From NCBI RefSeq assembly GCF_024868665.1, contig NC_079913.1:8002879-8066878 (forward strand): a stretch of 64,000 bases of DNA. The letters are read 5' to 3'. Positions within the stretch are counted from its first letter, which is position 1; each line of letters begins with the position of its first letter. The DNA is from Triplophysa rosa (lineage: Eukaryota; Chordata; Actinopteri; Cypriniformes; Nemacheilidae). Shown here one piece after another: positions 1 to 11,700 of this stretch. The notes beneath the pieces are model-generated. The model saw only the letters and a program-made list of their open reading frames with translations, did no database searches and was not told the origin of the DNA. A program made the translations under genes and the position numbers.

Positions 1-651
1 AAGGGAAGAGCAAAACAGTTTCATCCACTTTAAAAGCAGCTATAGATGAAGATGGCTTTTTAAGAGAACGAGTGCATGAATGGGGAAGGCAGGTGCTTTC
101 AAGGTTCAAACTCTCCAGACGGACTGATTCAAATCCACAAACTTTACTTTTCCAACAGTGTGCAGATGAACTGCTGCGTGTGCGTATGTGCATGCAGGTA
201 TTTCCAAACGTGTAAACAGTATGCCTATATGTGCGTGCTTTTTGGATATCTCCGGTTGATCTGTAAAACAATGTACACAGGTATGTTATTGCATTGTGGA
301 AACATATGTGCATGCAGGTTTTTATCTGTTTATCTCGAACGCAAATACACATGTGCGGCACATGCACGCATGCAAACGCGCAATAGGTCCCTTTAGCAGA
401 TGTATTGTCCGAGCCCCTCGCAGCTGTCCTGCATTAGAGGCCCGGAGAAGTGAGGGTCTGACACAGACGACCAGTAAACAATTCCCTTCCACCATTACAC
501 ACAACAGTTAAGTTCAAGTATTACCCCCGAAGAGTCAAAAAACAAGTTCTTCAGGTCTCTGAACTCCATCAGCATGTACAGTAAATTCTTTACAAAACAG
601 AACAAAACGTCTTAAATCGTCGGAAATCTGAATATTGTTCTGTTGTCAAAT
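1..651. other. Unique non-coding sequence, no gene seen
   Basis: I see no gene here. The stretch around 170-370 is rich in alternating TG/CA steps (repeated TGTGCATGCAGG-like words), which keeps short frames open on both strands. Those frames show no domain or codon pattern that I recognise. Confidence 0.6.
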
Positions 652-1355
652 TTAAAGAAACAGTTCACCCCCCTAAAAGAGAATAAATTCTTTCAAAATG
701 TAATAACCTTCATGTTGTGCCGAATCTGTAGAACTGTGGAACACAAAAGAAAAAATTCAGAAAACACTTGGTCTTTTCTATACAATTCAAATGAATGAGC
801 AATGGAGCTTTCAAGCTCCAAACGCCCCATTAAAGTCATACTAAAGTATCCCATGCTGCCCAAGTCTTCCTAAGTCATACAATAGCTTCGGGTCATTATT
901 AACTTAAAATCTTGTGATAAATATAGCTCTCTTTGGCCTTTTCACGAGATAAGTAGCTATGTCTAATTTATAAATGAAACATTTTTCAGGTCAGATAGTT
1001 TAATGAAAGTTCCTCGAAAGTCTGAGCAACTTGCTCTTGAATCAGACGTCATGAACATGCCAAAAAGAACTTTGGTATCACGAAGATTTTTCAGAAAATA
1101 ACTTTTTGGTCCGTTTCCAACTCAAAGCTATCTGAATCATTGGCATCAGTCTTACTGGCCATTTTTGTAATGCATTTATGGTGGAAGCTCCAGTCCCCAT
1201 TCACTACCGTTATATGCAAAAGAGCCACCAGTGCATTCTTCAACATTCATAATTTTGTGTTCCATTGAAGAAAACAAGTCAAACAGGTTTTGAGGATGAG
1301 AATGAATACAGTAAATAATGACAACATTTTCGTATTTGGCAGAGCTGTTCCTGTA
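652..1355. mobile_element. Long variant of the TTAA-flanked 'GTTCACCC' foldback element
   Basis: The left end reads TTAAAGAAACAGTTCACCCC. The right end (about 1265-1355) carries the diverged reverse complement of the family terminus, including AAACAGGTTTTGAGGATGAGA and AAATAATGACAACATTTT. Between the ends lies about 500 bp that the short copies lack, with family words such as GTGGAACACAAAAGA near 737 and TTTTGTGTTCCATTGAAGAAA near 1255. No transposase is encoded, so it is a non-autonomous DNA element or foldback. It is old, judging by the mismatch between its arms. The short frames at 1247-1487 are by-products of this repeat. Confidence 0.75.
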
Positions 1356-4300
1356 GAACCAGGGCTAATGGTACAGTTCTGGAGGACAGACGTCTCCGCC
1401 GTCCATCTCTCATTCACTTCCTCTCTTTCTCTCTCTGGCTTGTGTGAGGAGTGTGACAAGGTTGTGAAGTGTGTTTATCTGGACTGAGGGAGAGGAAATC
1501 TCCATCTGATGGCTGAGTGGCAGACGAGAGAAGCCATTAAGATAGAGTCCTTATCTCCCCCCTCAGCAGAGGACCGCCTTTACATATACACACTAAAAAT
1601 CTCTGAAAGTCAGTCGGCGCTGCTGTCAGTCATCTCGCAACGGTAAATATCAACATATCACAACATACACAACAAGGATGGTCTTAAGTGAGGCCGGTGG
1701 TGGAGAGTGCAGCTCAGTATGTTTTTCTCTGTTCCACACACAGTGCTCTTCGAATTGTCAGCCTGTTGAAATGCTGTCGGTTTAACAGTAGTTCAGCTGC
1801 TAACTTCATTCTGTCAACATATAAAATATCTTTTGGTGGGTTTACTCACATATCTTGACAACCCTTTCTCTCTCCACTGAAATGACCCTAACACAATGTA
1901 AACATTGGGATTTTTAAGTAAGGAATTTTTTATCAATGTGTTTATTATCAAAAAGTCAAAAAAAAAGTTTTTTATTGTGCATTCCAAATAATAATATTAG
2001 TCAAATTGCAGTTGGGTTGTTTTGATAATAATAACTAAAAAAAAAACATCTAACTAACACAATAAAAACATGATAACATAATAAAAAACATGATTTTAGA
2101 ATTTTTGTTAAAAATGGATGTTTTTGCAAATAAACTCGTCATTTAGAGTCTGACTCACACAAAGCTACTGTATGGCGTCAGGAAACTTAAATAGCCCATG
2201 AAATATACAGTATGGGCGACTTTCATGATACTGCAATGAACTTCTTCATAATAATTCATTGGATCTCAAGCATTTTTTTAAAACACTTTTCATAAAAATG
2301 TCTATATTGTGAAATCTATTGTTATTCACTGTTATTCAACAGGTTTGTTTTGGTTGCTTCTATGAGTCAATGTGTGCTTGAGTGTTTATATATCTCTGTA
2401 GGTCAGTTTGTGAAGTGAGTCATTTGTTAGTTCTACAGGATGTATAATCCATCTGGATTACAGTTACACATTTCTCAGTTGTGTTTGATAATACACAAAC
2501 AAGACTGAAAGTCAAGACTTAACTACCTTCTCCTTGCCACACTTGGGAATGAAGAGTGTGAATGAAGGGAAAGATGACAGAAAGAGAGTCTCTTCTCGCC
2601 ATTAGAGCCGTAATGGGGAGCTGCAGGAGCTAAAATGACAATACCAGAACTATCCATGTTCTTATACCTCTCCCCTATTATTCTTCCATTCATCGCTCAC
2701 TCCCTCTGACCATCTGTCTCCTTTTCTCGTTTAAAAGCCATATTCTACACATTTTAGCACTGTTTCACCCCTGAAGTCATCTGAGGGGTTTATTTTTATC
2801 ATTTGGTTTTATATTACCATTTTTTAGCCTTTCTGACTCCTAGTATTAAATTAAAGATCAATTCGCTACAGTACCTTTAAACTTGCTAAAACCCCTCAAC
2901 GGTCACATGGGTGGTCACGTTTATGCTCTCATGGTCGTGACATCACAACCATCATCATTTCTGCAGCTTTTAGTTAAGTCACACTGTGTTTGTGAATCTG
3001 TGGCAACAAGAGAAAGAACGAAAGAGAAAGCCAAATGAGAAAAGCAGAAGGCACTAAGATGATTCTCCGCAGCGGTTTAGTGCGATTCCTCTAGAAGTCC
3101 GTCTGCAAGAAGCTGGATGGAGCAAAGCTCTCAGATCTACAGCCTGAAGCTACAACACGTCCTCATCCTCCAACTGCCTCCATGCCTCTAATGATGTCGG
3201 CTTTGCCTTTTAACTGGGGATGAAGTGAAGGCCAAAGCTCCACTGAGATGAAAAGAGTTCACTGTTAGGAGTTCATTGTCTCTAGCGGAGAAATGACCCG
3301 GCGCTAACACGAACTGCTCAGAGGTTGATCATCTATAGCTCAGCAGATCTAATGGAGTTTTCAATTAGGTTTCGCGTAACTTAACTTCGTCTCAGATGCA
3401 TGTTTTGAAACCGCTTCCTTTAGAAATGCGTGCTATGTACTTGTTGTCTAGATTCAATAAAGATGTCAAGGAGTTCTCATTTGTAGATCGTTGATCTCTA
3501 TGGGGAAAGTTTAGATAAACCAGTGGTGTTCCTGTTTGTGTTGGGGAACTACATTGCTAATACTGTCTGCTTTTGAGGAAGCCGATTAGCCTTCGAGGAA
3601 GAGATGCAAGCAAGATCTTTCTCTTAATCCGGTTCACCTGAAGCCACATCCTCCTTCGGCCCAAACTCCTCTCTGCCTCTCTCTTTTACAGCCTCTGACA
3701 GTAGCGTAATCCCTCCAGCCATCTTTTTCTTTTCTGTGCCGTCCCTGTCCATCCTCGACCCCGCTGCCAGAACACTCCAGTCTGCCCACCACGCTCCTGT
3801 CAGCTCCTGAGGACTACAAGCTCAAACCCCTAAACCACCACTCCTTTCCAGCCAAATACCTGACACTGGTGACCCTCGGAGCGGCACATCTCCTAGACTA
3901 CCTAACACGCGCACGGAGCCAACGCTCGCCATGCCAAACTGTCAGACATGGTGCCATGTAATCTCTTCCAAACATCCTAGATCCTTCCTTACACATACAC
4001 AAACACACACACAAACACGCAAACACACCATATTAAACCTGCCAAGCATCCAAGACTTTTCCCCATTCCCAGAATGCCAAATACCCTCAAACACTGCCAT
4101 CCACCATTAACGTCCTCAGGGAGGATTCTGGGAATGCAAAGGAAAAAAGGGGACAACTTTTCACAATGCAATCATTATAATCTTATGGGAATATGAGTGT
4201 TTTACTGGCTGATATGAGAATTGAAGATTATGCAAATAAACAATTTGTTATTATTTCTTTATTATTATTATTTTTTATTAGTAACTACCGTTCTTAATTT

Positions 4301-4761
4301 GAAAGCAGCAAAGGGTCAAATGTGCAGGGAATGAATCTTTACGTGCTTTAGGTGTATGCATGCGTGTTTGTGTGTTATCGTATTAGTTTCCTGCGATCCC
4401 CCTCTGGCACACAGATGGTTAAGCCCACCCAGCAGAGTGCAGGAGGACGGGGGAGGGGCAAGCACATAGGGCACAGGCTACAGATGGCACGGAGGGCATC
4501 GCCAAGCAGACTGCATGGCATGCGGAGCGGAGGGAACCGTGTGTGTATGGATGTGTGTGTAAGGTGGACAATACCCTATTGCCAATGAGGTTTGCATTTT
4601 TGCTTGTAGTTTTTCCTTCATTCTTTCTCTCCCATGTCACTTCCAGTCATTGTTGGCCGTGTTTCCGATGCCATGCACTTTTTGATACTCAACAACGACC
4701 AACGTTCTTTTATACACAAGATGAAGGTGGCAGAAAAATATGATTATGAGTTTTTACATAA
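1356..4761. other. Unique non-coding stretch with AT-rich and regulatory-looking parts
   Basis: No gene is supported. About 1900-2130 is AT-rich with A runs. About 2990-3330 is a mixed-composition block with AGAAAG-rich sequence that looks conserved by eye. About 3645-3690 is a long pyrimidine tract ending in TTTTACAG, a good 3' splice-site lookalike, but the only open frame after it stops after 37 codons. 3990-4030 is CA-rich. I see nothing else that I can name. Confidence 0.5.
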
Positions 4762-5109
4762 AAAGGGATAGTTCACCCCAAAATGTTCCAAACCTTCTGT
4801 TGAACACAAAGAAAGATATTTGGATGAATGTTAGCGACTGAGGTTTCTGGACTGCCATTGACTACCACAGTAAAAAAAAAAAATGTTCGTGTTTTTTTGT
4901 TCTGTTGAACAATATTTTGAAGAATTAAGGTAAAAACCATTTGACCTTTGACAACCATTTTTACTACCCCAGAAATCTCAGTTCCTAACATTCTTCTAAA
5001 TATCTTTCTTTGTGTTTAATAGAACAAATACATTTATACAGGTTTGGAACTATTTGAGGTTGAGTAATTCATGACAGAATTATCATTTTTGGGTGGAGTG
5101 TCCCTTTAA
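4762..5109. mobile_element. TTAA-type foldback MITE, family A copy
   Basis: The left end is AAAAGGGATAGTTCACCCC and the right end is TTTGGGTGGAGTGTCCCTTTAA, in inverted orientation. The arms also share AACACAAAGAAAGATATTTG (near 4805) and its complement-like partner CTAAATATCTTTCTTTGTG (near 4996). The arms pair over most of the element, so it can fold into a long hairpin. No coding capacity was found. Confidence 0.9.
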
Positions 5110-6879
5110 AGTCGGAGTTTCTTTGAAATTCACCAAAATTAGTGATTCAAATCAGCCATGGGACAGTCCTTCCCCAAACAAACCTAATAGGCTGAACCCA
5201 TTCTGACGGTCAGTATGTTCAAACAAACCAAATGAAGTAAGCAAAAAAGCTGTGTTTCTGCCTACAGGACAAACTCAACATATCAATGGCTTAAACATTG
5301 GCATATTAAGCCAGAAGGGGACGTACAGTAGCACAAAAATGACACACTTCCCCTTTAAAACAGCACAAACACACTCTTTCGAGCATCTAGCATCTGTCTC
5401 CTTTCCCTGTTTTCTGTGTATGTGTAATAGATTTGTTGTGCGTGTGGGGGGAATACCACGTGGGAAAGAGTCAAACAAAAGCTTGCTCACACAGGTGACA
5501 TCATGCAATAAACGCTGCCATTAGAAGAGCCAGGCCACGGCTTGGTTGCCATGACGGTAAGCAGACCACAGAAAGGACGTGGCACGATAGCCCCTACCGC
5601 TACCGCCAAAACTGACATAATCATCAGGTGTAGTCAGGAACACATATACAGTCAAACAATTGTCTCTGTTCAAGACCATCATGAGTGCCATCTTGGCTCT
5701 AAATTCCAACATTTAGATTTAGCAATTCTCCCTCACAAAACACTCTCATTTACTCTGTAGACACCAGAAACGTCATTCAAATCAACCAGCTATTTGTAGT
5801 GTGAATGAGTGAATGAATAAACAGGTGGGAGAACAAATAAACAAATGAGTGAGTGAGTGAGTGAGTGAGTGAGTGAGTGAGTGAGTGAGTGAGTGAGTGA
5901 GTGAGTGAGTGAGTGAATGAATGAATGAATGAATGAATAATCAGCAGCGCTTCAATTACGAGGATACTTCCTGTCAGCTTTCAGCGGCTTAAGAACAGAT
6001 GTACCGCACACAGCAGCTGTGTCCCGTTGGAGACGCATCTGAAAGTTCATCTCCACGCAGGCCCTTTAAAAAACACTTTCTGTTCAGATATTGTCGTTTG
6101 TCTTTTTTTTCCATAGCAGCACCGCGCCAGAACTGGCCCGGGGGAAAAAACGGCGGAATCTTTGAAGCGATTTGGAGAGAGATGACTTACGAAAATTAGG
6201 AGCGTATCGTCAGATTCCAGTTTGAATGCACATGAAACACAACAGGGGAAATTTTTCTCAAAGATAAGTATATGGAAACACCCACAAAAGCACACCCACA
6301 CTAACAAACCCACACACAAACTAGCCTTACTCTGTTTGTTTGCTTTTAAGATGCTATGGGTTCAACTACAGCAGAAGAATTTTTCATTTAACAAACGTAA
6401 TAGAAATATAAGAGCTGTATACAAACAGTATGAAAATACTTTTATAAGACAAATATATCATATTTTACAGTTTCCTGGAATGCTTATTTCTGATTGGTCA
6501 ATCGATGCAGCTTTAACAACTGAATGGATTATACTACAAATATGTTGCATGATGCTTGCTAAACTGTATAGTAACCAGTGTCTCAAGCAAATGATTTCTT
6601 ACATCCATGTGTTAGTTTTATGTTTCTCATAAGTTTCTTACCAAATAATGAAATAACTCAAATGAACATTTCATGTAAATATATTCAGTAAGTAACCTTT
6701 TTAATGTATCACAAGACCCCTCCGCTTTATGCCAGGGGTCCTAATCACAAGGATTTTGTAATGATGACTGAATGGAGGTGATCTTTTACCTACACTGTAT
6801 AATTAACCAAAAAGTGTGGCTTTGTAACACCATTTCTTTGAGAATCCTGACCAGCCCAATGCAGCAACATTGGCTAAAC
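5110..6879. other. Unique non-coding sequence with one microsatellite
   Basis: No gene is supported. An RFX-like half site GTTGCCATGAC lies at 5545-5555. The stretch from about 6360 to 6880 is AT-rich without recognisable structure. The TGAG repeat is listed separately. Confidence 0.5.
5846..5938. repeat. (TGAG)n then (TGAA)n compound microsatellite
   Basis: About 17 uninterrupted TGAG units run into six TGAA units, ending at TGAATAA. The unit change from TGAG to TGAA is clean. Imperfect TGAA units at about 5805-5820 suggest the tract grew from an older TGAA seed. Confidence 0.97.
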
Positions 6880-7177
6880 CAGTGGTTCTCAAACTTTATC
6901 ATTGTAAGGCCCCCTTTGTGTTAAGTGCATCGCTTTGCGGCCCCCCATATAAAGACGTATAATCTTAAACTTAGAATTTTTATTAAACCGAAAACATTCA
7001 GTTATACAATGCTGGAACCTCAATTCTTTTGGTTGGTGGTGTCATTTTTCTGATGTTTGATTGCATAAAATCTATGATACATTTCTATATTTCATAAAAT
7101 GCCACAAAATCTGTGGCCCCCCTGGATCCATCTTGGGGCCCCCCAGGGGGCCACGGCCCCCAGTTTGAGAACCACTG
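6880..7177. mobile_element. Non-autonomous hAT element (MITE), complete, 298 bp
   Basis: The terminal inverted repeats are exact over 16 bp: the left end is CAGTGGTTCTCAAACT and the right end is AGTTTGAGAACCACTG. The flanks carry a perfect 8-bp duplication, GGCTAAAC, at 6872-6879 and 7178-7185. An 8-bp duplication with CAG...CTG ends is the signature of hAT transposases of the Charlie type. Subterminal C runs (GGCCCCCC) are present at both ends. There is no transposase frame, so it was mobilised in trans. Confidence 0.96.
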
Positions 7178-7185
7178 GGCTAAAC

Positions 7186-7602
7186 CATTGAGGCGAGTTT
7201 GGAGTGGGACGACCAATAGCAGATGGTTTGAGTGTTCAGGAGACCTGTCTGACAACGGTCATTATTTATGCATATTCGTTCCTAAATGCAAGTGATGCAA
7301 AAGTTACTTCGGATTCTTCAACAAACGGTATAAAACTAGCAAACCAATACATAGTAAAAATTAACATGTAATTTCAGCACATATGTTTGAGAGGTTCAAT
7401 GACACGACGGACATGGCTTTGTCAAGATGCTGTGGAGACCCAGATCACATGGATTGTGAATTCAAGGCCAAATGAACACACACACAAACACACACACATA
7501 CGCGTACAGTGGTGTCTTTGTAGTGAGTGCTGCGAGTATGATCTCTATGAATCTCCATTGTGGTGCCCATGGGAGCAGATGTCACTGGCATTCTTTCAAT
7601 TG

Positions 7603-7636
<34 letters not shown>

Positions 7637-8970
7637 TCTCTCTGTTCAGAGTGCAAAGTGAACACCAGATGGAGAGACTGTGTTTGGTACTCCAGTCTCT
7701 CTAACTGCTCATCACAATGAACGCTTACATGTGATCTCTGAGGCTGATTTTCTTCCTCTGTTTCCTTCCTTCTCTCTCTCTCATCACAAAGAAAACAAAA
7801 GACTTTCTTTTACTTTAAACGGCTGACTCTCACACACTGTACTCAGAGCTCATAGGCTCAGTGGATGGCTTTTTTCTCTGAGGCTGATGTTGGTAGGGGA
7901 GTCCCTGAGCTGGGGTCTACAGACGAGTGTATTATTTCATTAAGTGCTTTTCAGGCCAAAGGGGGATTGGGGACAAACCTTCAGGAGGAGTGTGACAAGG
8001 TTATGACCCCTTACAACCTCTGCCAAGCACATCACACACAGCCATTCTTTTGCCTTTTAATCAACATACGCAACGGGTACAAGCCAACAGGTATGTTGAG
8101 AGCCAAAGTGTAAATCTAAAGACTTGTCGTTCGAGTGCTTAAGAGGACGAATGATTTACCTGTCGAGTACTCATGTGGATGTGTTAAAATATCTGTCAAC
8201 TACTTGAGTAGTCAAACAATCTATCTGTGAAGTTCTGAGATGATCTATCTGACAGGTACTCAAGTAAACAAAACGACCAAAATGTCCATCCCCAAATACA
8301 AAGACTAAACGAGAACACTGAGAGTGCAGTGATCAGGGGCCGAAGCAATGGAGGAGGAGGAACGGAGGTGGCGGGGGGCCCCGAAAAAGGAGGTCCGTAG
8401 AAGGTTAGACAGAATTCGGCATTGTTAAAGCAAGAGCACCACGTTCTGTTGATCTGAACTGATCCGAAGAAACAAAACGCCATTGTTCCTCGCAGATGGA
8501 AGCGAGTGTCGTCAAGGTAACCAGATTAATCTCCCCTTTCTGTGCTTCCTCCGGTGGAGAGTGCTAATCGGCAGGCTCCTTTCACGCTAAAGCTAGCCTC
8601 AAAGCCCGGCCTCTAACTAGCCCTCTAATTAGCCGCAATTACAATGAAGACAACATGATGAGATAATACAAATTTGCAAAATAATGACATACCACGACAA
8701 AATATTCCTCCTACTAAGCAGCAGATTTGTTCTCTCTCTGCCTTTCTCCTCGGAGCCACAATGAGCCGGGGCCCTCCTAAAGCTGCCCGGCAGGATGGTG
8801 CTGCATTATCAGACACAGGGATTCATTGTCAGCCCGTTGTTTTCCTCAATCACCAGGCCATTGTCTGGAGTCTTAAATAAAAACGACTCGAATGCAAGCG
8901 CACATAATGATCCCCTTCTCACCGGCATACAGAGAGGAGCGGAGAGCGCTACACATCAAACATGCACTGA

Positions 8971-8971
<1 letters not shown>
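7186..8971. other. Unique non-coding sequence; conserved-looking block near 8510-8700
   Basis: No gene is supported. Around 8560-8680 several CTAATTAG/TAATTA-type homeodomain core sites cluster with CTAACTAGC words, a composition often seen in vertebrate developmental enhancers. Conservation cannot be checked here. The CT microsatellite is listed separately. Confidence 0.45.
7602..7643. repeat. (CT)n microsatellite
   Basis: This is a CT tract with one interrupting TG at about 7623. It produces the serine/leucine-rich artefact frames that overlap it. Confidence 0.95.

Positions 8972-9013
<42 letters not shown>
8972..9013. repeat. (AC)n microsatellite, 21 units
   Basis: This is an uninterrupted AC tract. 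The threonine/histidine frames across it are artefacts. Confidence 0.97.
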
Positions 9014-9015
<2 letters not shown>

Positions 9016-9079
9016 ACCCTCATGGGCTCAGGGGCCGAACACACAAGCAAAGGTGTTTCACAACACAATTATTCAGGAT

Positions 9080-9266
9080 GGGGAGAAAGAGAGAGAGAGA
9101 GAGGTTTAAACAAAAGGAGAAGGGAATGACTGAGAGAACAAAAGAGTGAAGAAATGAAAGAGAGAGTGGGAGATGGGGAAGGGAAATGAATGCAAACACA
9201 AAAGAGTGATATGAAAGTAGACTGAAGGGAAGGAAGGAGAGAGAGAGAGAAAGAGAGATGAGTGAT
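9080..9266 (+). repeat. Polypurine (GA-rich) tract
   Basis: This is a strongly purine-rich plus strand with GAGAGAGA islands near 9086-9102 and 9238-9254. Such tracts can form triplex DNA, but no specific role is visible. The opposite-strand frame of Ser/Phe/Leu is an artefact. Confidence 0.8.
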
Positions 9267-9639
9267 GGAACAGCCTGTTTGTTTTCATATGGTTAGATCA
9301 AATTAAACAGCCCTCAGTCAGCAAGACAACACACACTTGTGACATCAAACAAGACACCCAGAAGAAACATACAGAGACGATAGAAAACATGACTACTGAT
9401 GGGACATGAAAGACTAAAAGAGGATGTATACACATGCGTAGAATTAAAGGATTTGAGTAAGAGCTCTAGATGTATTTTTGCGATCGGCTGCCACCCCCAC
9501 CATAGCCTCCCCAGATATGATACGTATATTTATGCATTAAGGGTCACTTCACACATAAATCACTACAAAATGCATCACTCACACATTCACGTTTGGAAAA
9601 CCCTACAGGACTTTTATAGCCCGTCTGCTGATATTACGA

Positions 9640-10230
9640 TGCCTTAAGCTATTTAAAAGGGATTCCAAATCAGCCCACATTGTTAACCTCGGCAGACCTG
9701 TTAAAAGATTTTGCACGCTGTCGCTCTGAATCAGCACAATGAAAAAAGTCTGCCGGGTGCTCAGTGCGAATCCATCAAATCTACAATCGCACAAAGTGAT
9801 AACAGAATTCAGCAAAATATCTGCTATCATATCGCACCAATAAGATCCGATCAATCAGAGTTCATATGTGACCGCCGTGGTTTCAACATTAGACCTTATC
9901 GTCGGAAGCAGTTGTGAGAAAGCATGGCTCTCATCAGAGACGGACGGCGTTTGAAGTCTAATTCTCGTCATTAACCCAACCTTCATTCATTAACAAACAC
10001 GGCGGCTGTACGCAAAGACGCCGCTCCAGTTTCCCCTGTTGTTTTCTTTCGCTACACCTTATTAGGGATCGCGCTCCTCAAACCAAATAATTATTTTCGA
10101 GTCATTAAAAGAAAAAGATGAATAATGACATTGAAAGCACTAGAGATTTGCTCTGCTTTCTTAATACTTGAGATATTTTGAGGTGTTTTCTCTTTCGCTG
10201 TTGTGTAAACAGGAGTTGGGCGCGTAATGA
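9640..10230. promoter_or_regulatory. Candidate conserved non-coding element
   Basis: This is a balanced-composition, repeat-free block. It includes ATTACGATGCCTTAAGC, AATCAGCCCACATTGTTAA, AATCCATCAAATCTACAATCG and ATTTTCGAGTCATTAAAAG. The sequence looks constrained because it is free of microsatellites and transposons and rich in AATCA/ATTA-type cores. I do not recognise a specific enhancer, and no reading frame is convincing. Cross-species alignment would be decisive. Confidence 0.35.
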
Positions 10231-10751
10231 GGAGAGAGGAATATAAGGAGACACCTGAATCAAAGCCGAGACCAGATATTAATCTCAGTATTTCGGCAAC
10301 ATTATTAAGTAGAGATGTTTTTCTTTTTCGTTCACAATGTGTTGTGTTATTAAAGCAAAACAGACTTTTAAAGATACATATGGCGACTCGTGCTCATTAT
10401 GTTGGGTCACTTGTGGTCATTTCAAAACACAGAATCAGTTTATCCGTCTATGTTCACAAATGAGTAATGTGTCGAAAGCATTTTTTGTCTTGGTGAAGAT
10501 GTCACAAAGCTTCCCGCTAACATCCTATTTCAGGTTTTTCAATTCACTGTATAACAATATAGGAAACTTGAAATACTTTAGATTATACTGTAATTAAAAA
10601 GATACTGTAATTATTCAATTCTATAAATTTATAACATTCAAAGCCTGTGACAACTTACCCCAGCTTGACAAGTCTACTTTCATTATATACTGTAGTTTGT
10701 ACTTAAAAGTATTCCAATTTGATCTTCTTGTGTTATGGCTGTAGGTCTTAC

Positions 10752-10824
10752 CTGTCTCCAGCTTCAGCTGTCTTCATTCCTCCAGCAGACAGCGTGAACG
10801 TGTGTTCGTATCTCTTGAAACGGT
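10752..10824 (-). CDS. Candidate internal coding exon, 73 bp, gene unknown
   Basis: On the minus strand the sequence has a 3' splice site ...ATTGTGTTGCAG directly before ACCGTTTCAAGAGATACG. It ends in GCTGGAGACAG followed by GTAAGA, a consensus 5' splice site. Of the three frames only one is open. It starts after two bases and reads RFKRYEHTFTLSAGG, then M-K-T-A-E-A-G-D, ending with two bases of a split codon. The other two frames meet TGA. The peptide looks like ordinary folded protein, with alternating polar and hydrophobic residues and no low complexity. I do not recognise the family. If real, the parent gene runs on the minus strand with very long introns on either side. The alternative is a chance match to splice signals. 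Confidence 0.5.
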
Positions 10825-11039
10825 CTGCAACACAATCATTACAGATTGTGTACAGTCATCCCGTTAAGAGCTTCTTGTTGCCTGGAATTTTTATCTTTAT
10901 TGTGTTACAGCAATTACTGCAAGAACCGTGATGCAATTAACAGAAAACTGTAACTAGTCGTCAACACAGAGTCAAAGAAAAATGAAACATCAGGTATTCT
11001 ACGAAATTAATTTAAAAAAAAAGAAAGAAAACCCAAACC
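10825..11039. other. AT-rich spacer, nothing recognised
   Basis: I see no feature between the exon candidate and the Tc1 remnant, apart from an A-rich run near 11012-11035. Confidence 0.5.
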
Positions 11040-11700
11040 AACTAAGTGAAGTATTTGCCCTCAGAATAACTACTGCTTGGACCGCATTTGGCAGCGGTTA
11101 CGTCAGATGTTAATCTCGTCGGGTCTCTGTTAGCATGTAGAAAAAAGTTTTATTCTTTTTTGGAGCCAGAATTGCTTAAGCTCAAGTTTTTGAACTTCAA
11201 TAAGTCGCTTTACAGGTGCTGATTTGGACGGAGGTCTGAGGTTCGACTGGGCCACTTAATAACCCTTTCGGTTCCAAGCCGCTACAGTTTGACTACTGCT
11301 TTATATTACAGGTTGTATTATTTAAAATTAATATTATTTAAGTTTTATCCATTTGCTGGATTTGATTGTTGGGAGGATGCTCTCAATGTAATGTTCTATG
11401 GTAGGGTTGTGGCAAAATTAGTGCCCCAAAAAATCCAAAAGGTTTAATTTTGGCATTATCTAATGATATCTTGTAAAATAGGTCTTTACACCCCTTTGGG
11501 TAAACTCCAGCCTAGATGCGAAATGAGCTCTATCTGCGAAGTCTTTGTTCTTGCCACCCTTCTGTCAAAGAGATTGATGAATTGTACTTGCTATTGTCTT
11601 CTAAAGCATACTTTCAGTCATCTCGATCATAAAGGACTCCATCAAAGTTGGCATAGGACATTTGACAAAACATAGTCAATAGAGGTCCAGAAGCACTTCC
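11040..11700 (-). pseudogene. Heavily decayed Tc1/mariner-like transposase remnant
   Basis: On the plus strand several islands match the reverse complement of fish Tc1-like transposase genes as I remember them. GGTCTGAGGTTCGACTGGGC (about 11232-11251) corresponds to the region encoding the SPDLNP motif. GCAGCGGTTACGTCAGATGT...CTCGTCGGGTCTCTG lies at the 3' coding end. AAAAGGTTTAATTTTGGCAT, TTTGGGTAAACTCCAGCC and TTCTTGCCACCCTTCTGTCAAAG match the order seen further upstream in the gene. The minus-strand frame is broken by many stops and indels, so no functional protein is possible. The terminal inverted repeats were not recognised. The gene order along the minus strand is consistent with a single collapsed copy. 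Confidence 0.7.

Noticed and set aside
3645..3810. Strong pyrimidine tract and CAG followed by an open plus frame
   Set aside because: The frame ends after 37 codons and the peptide is pyrimidine-biased (S/P/F/L). I see no 5' splice site and no conserved motif.
5846..5938. Regular short repeats considered as a CRISPR-like array
   Set aside because: The 4-bp units have no spacers. It is a microsatellite in a vertebrate genome.
8892..9149. Thr/His-rich frames
   Set aside because: They translate an AC microsatellite and the adjoining GA-rich tract.
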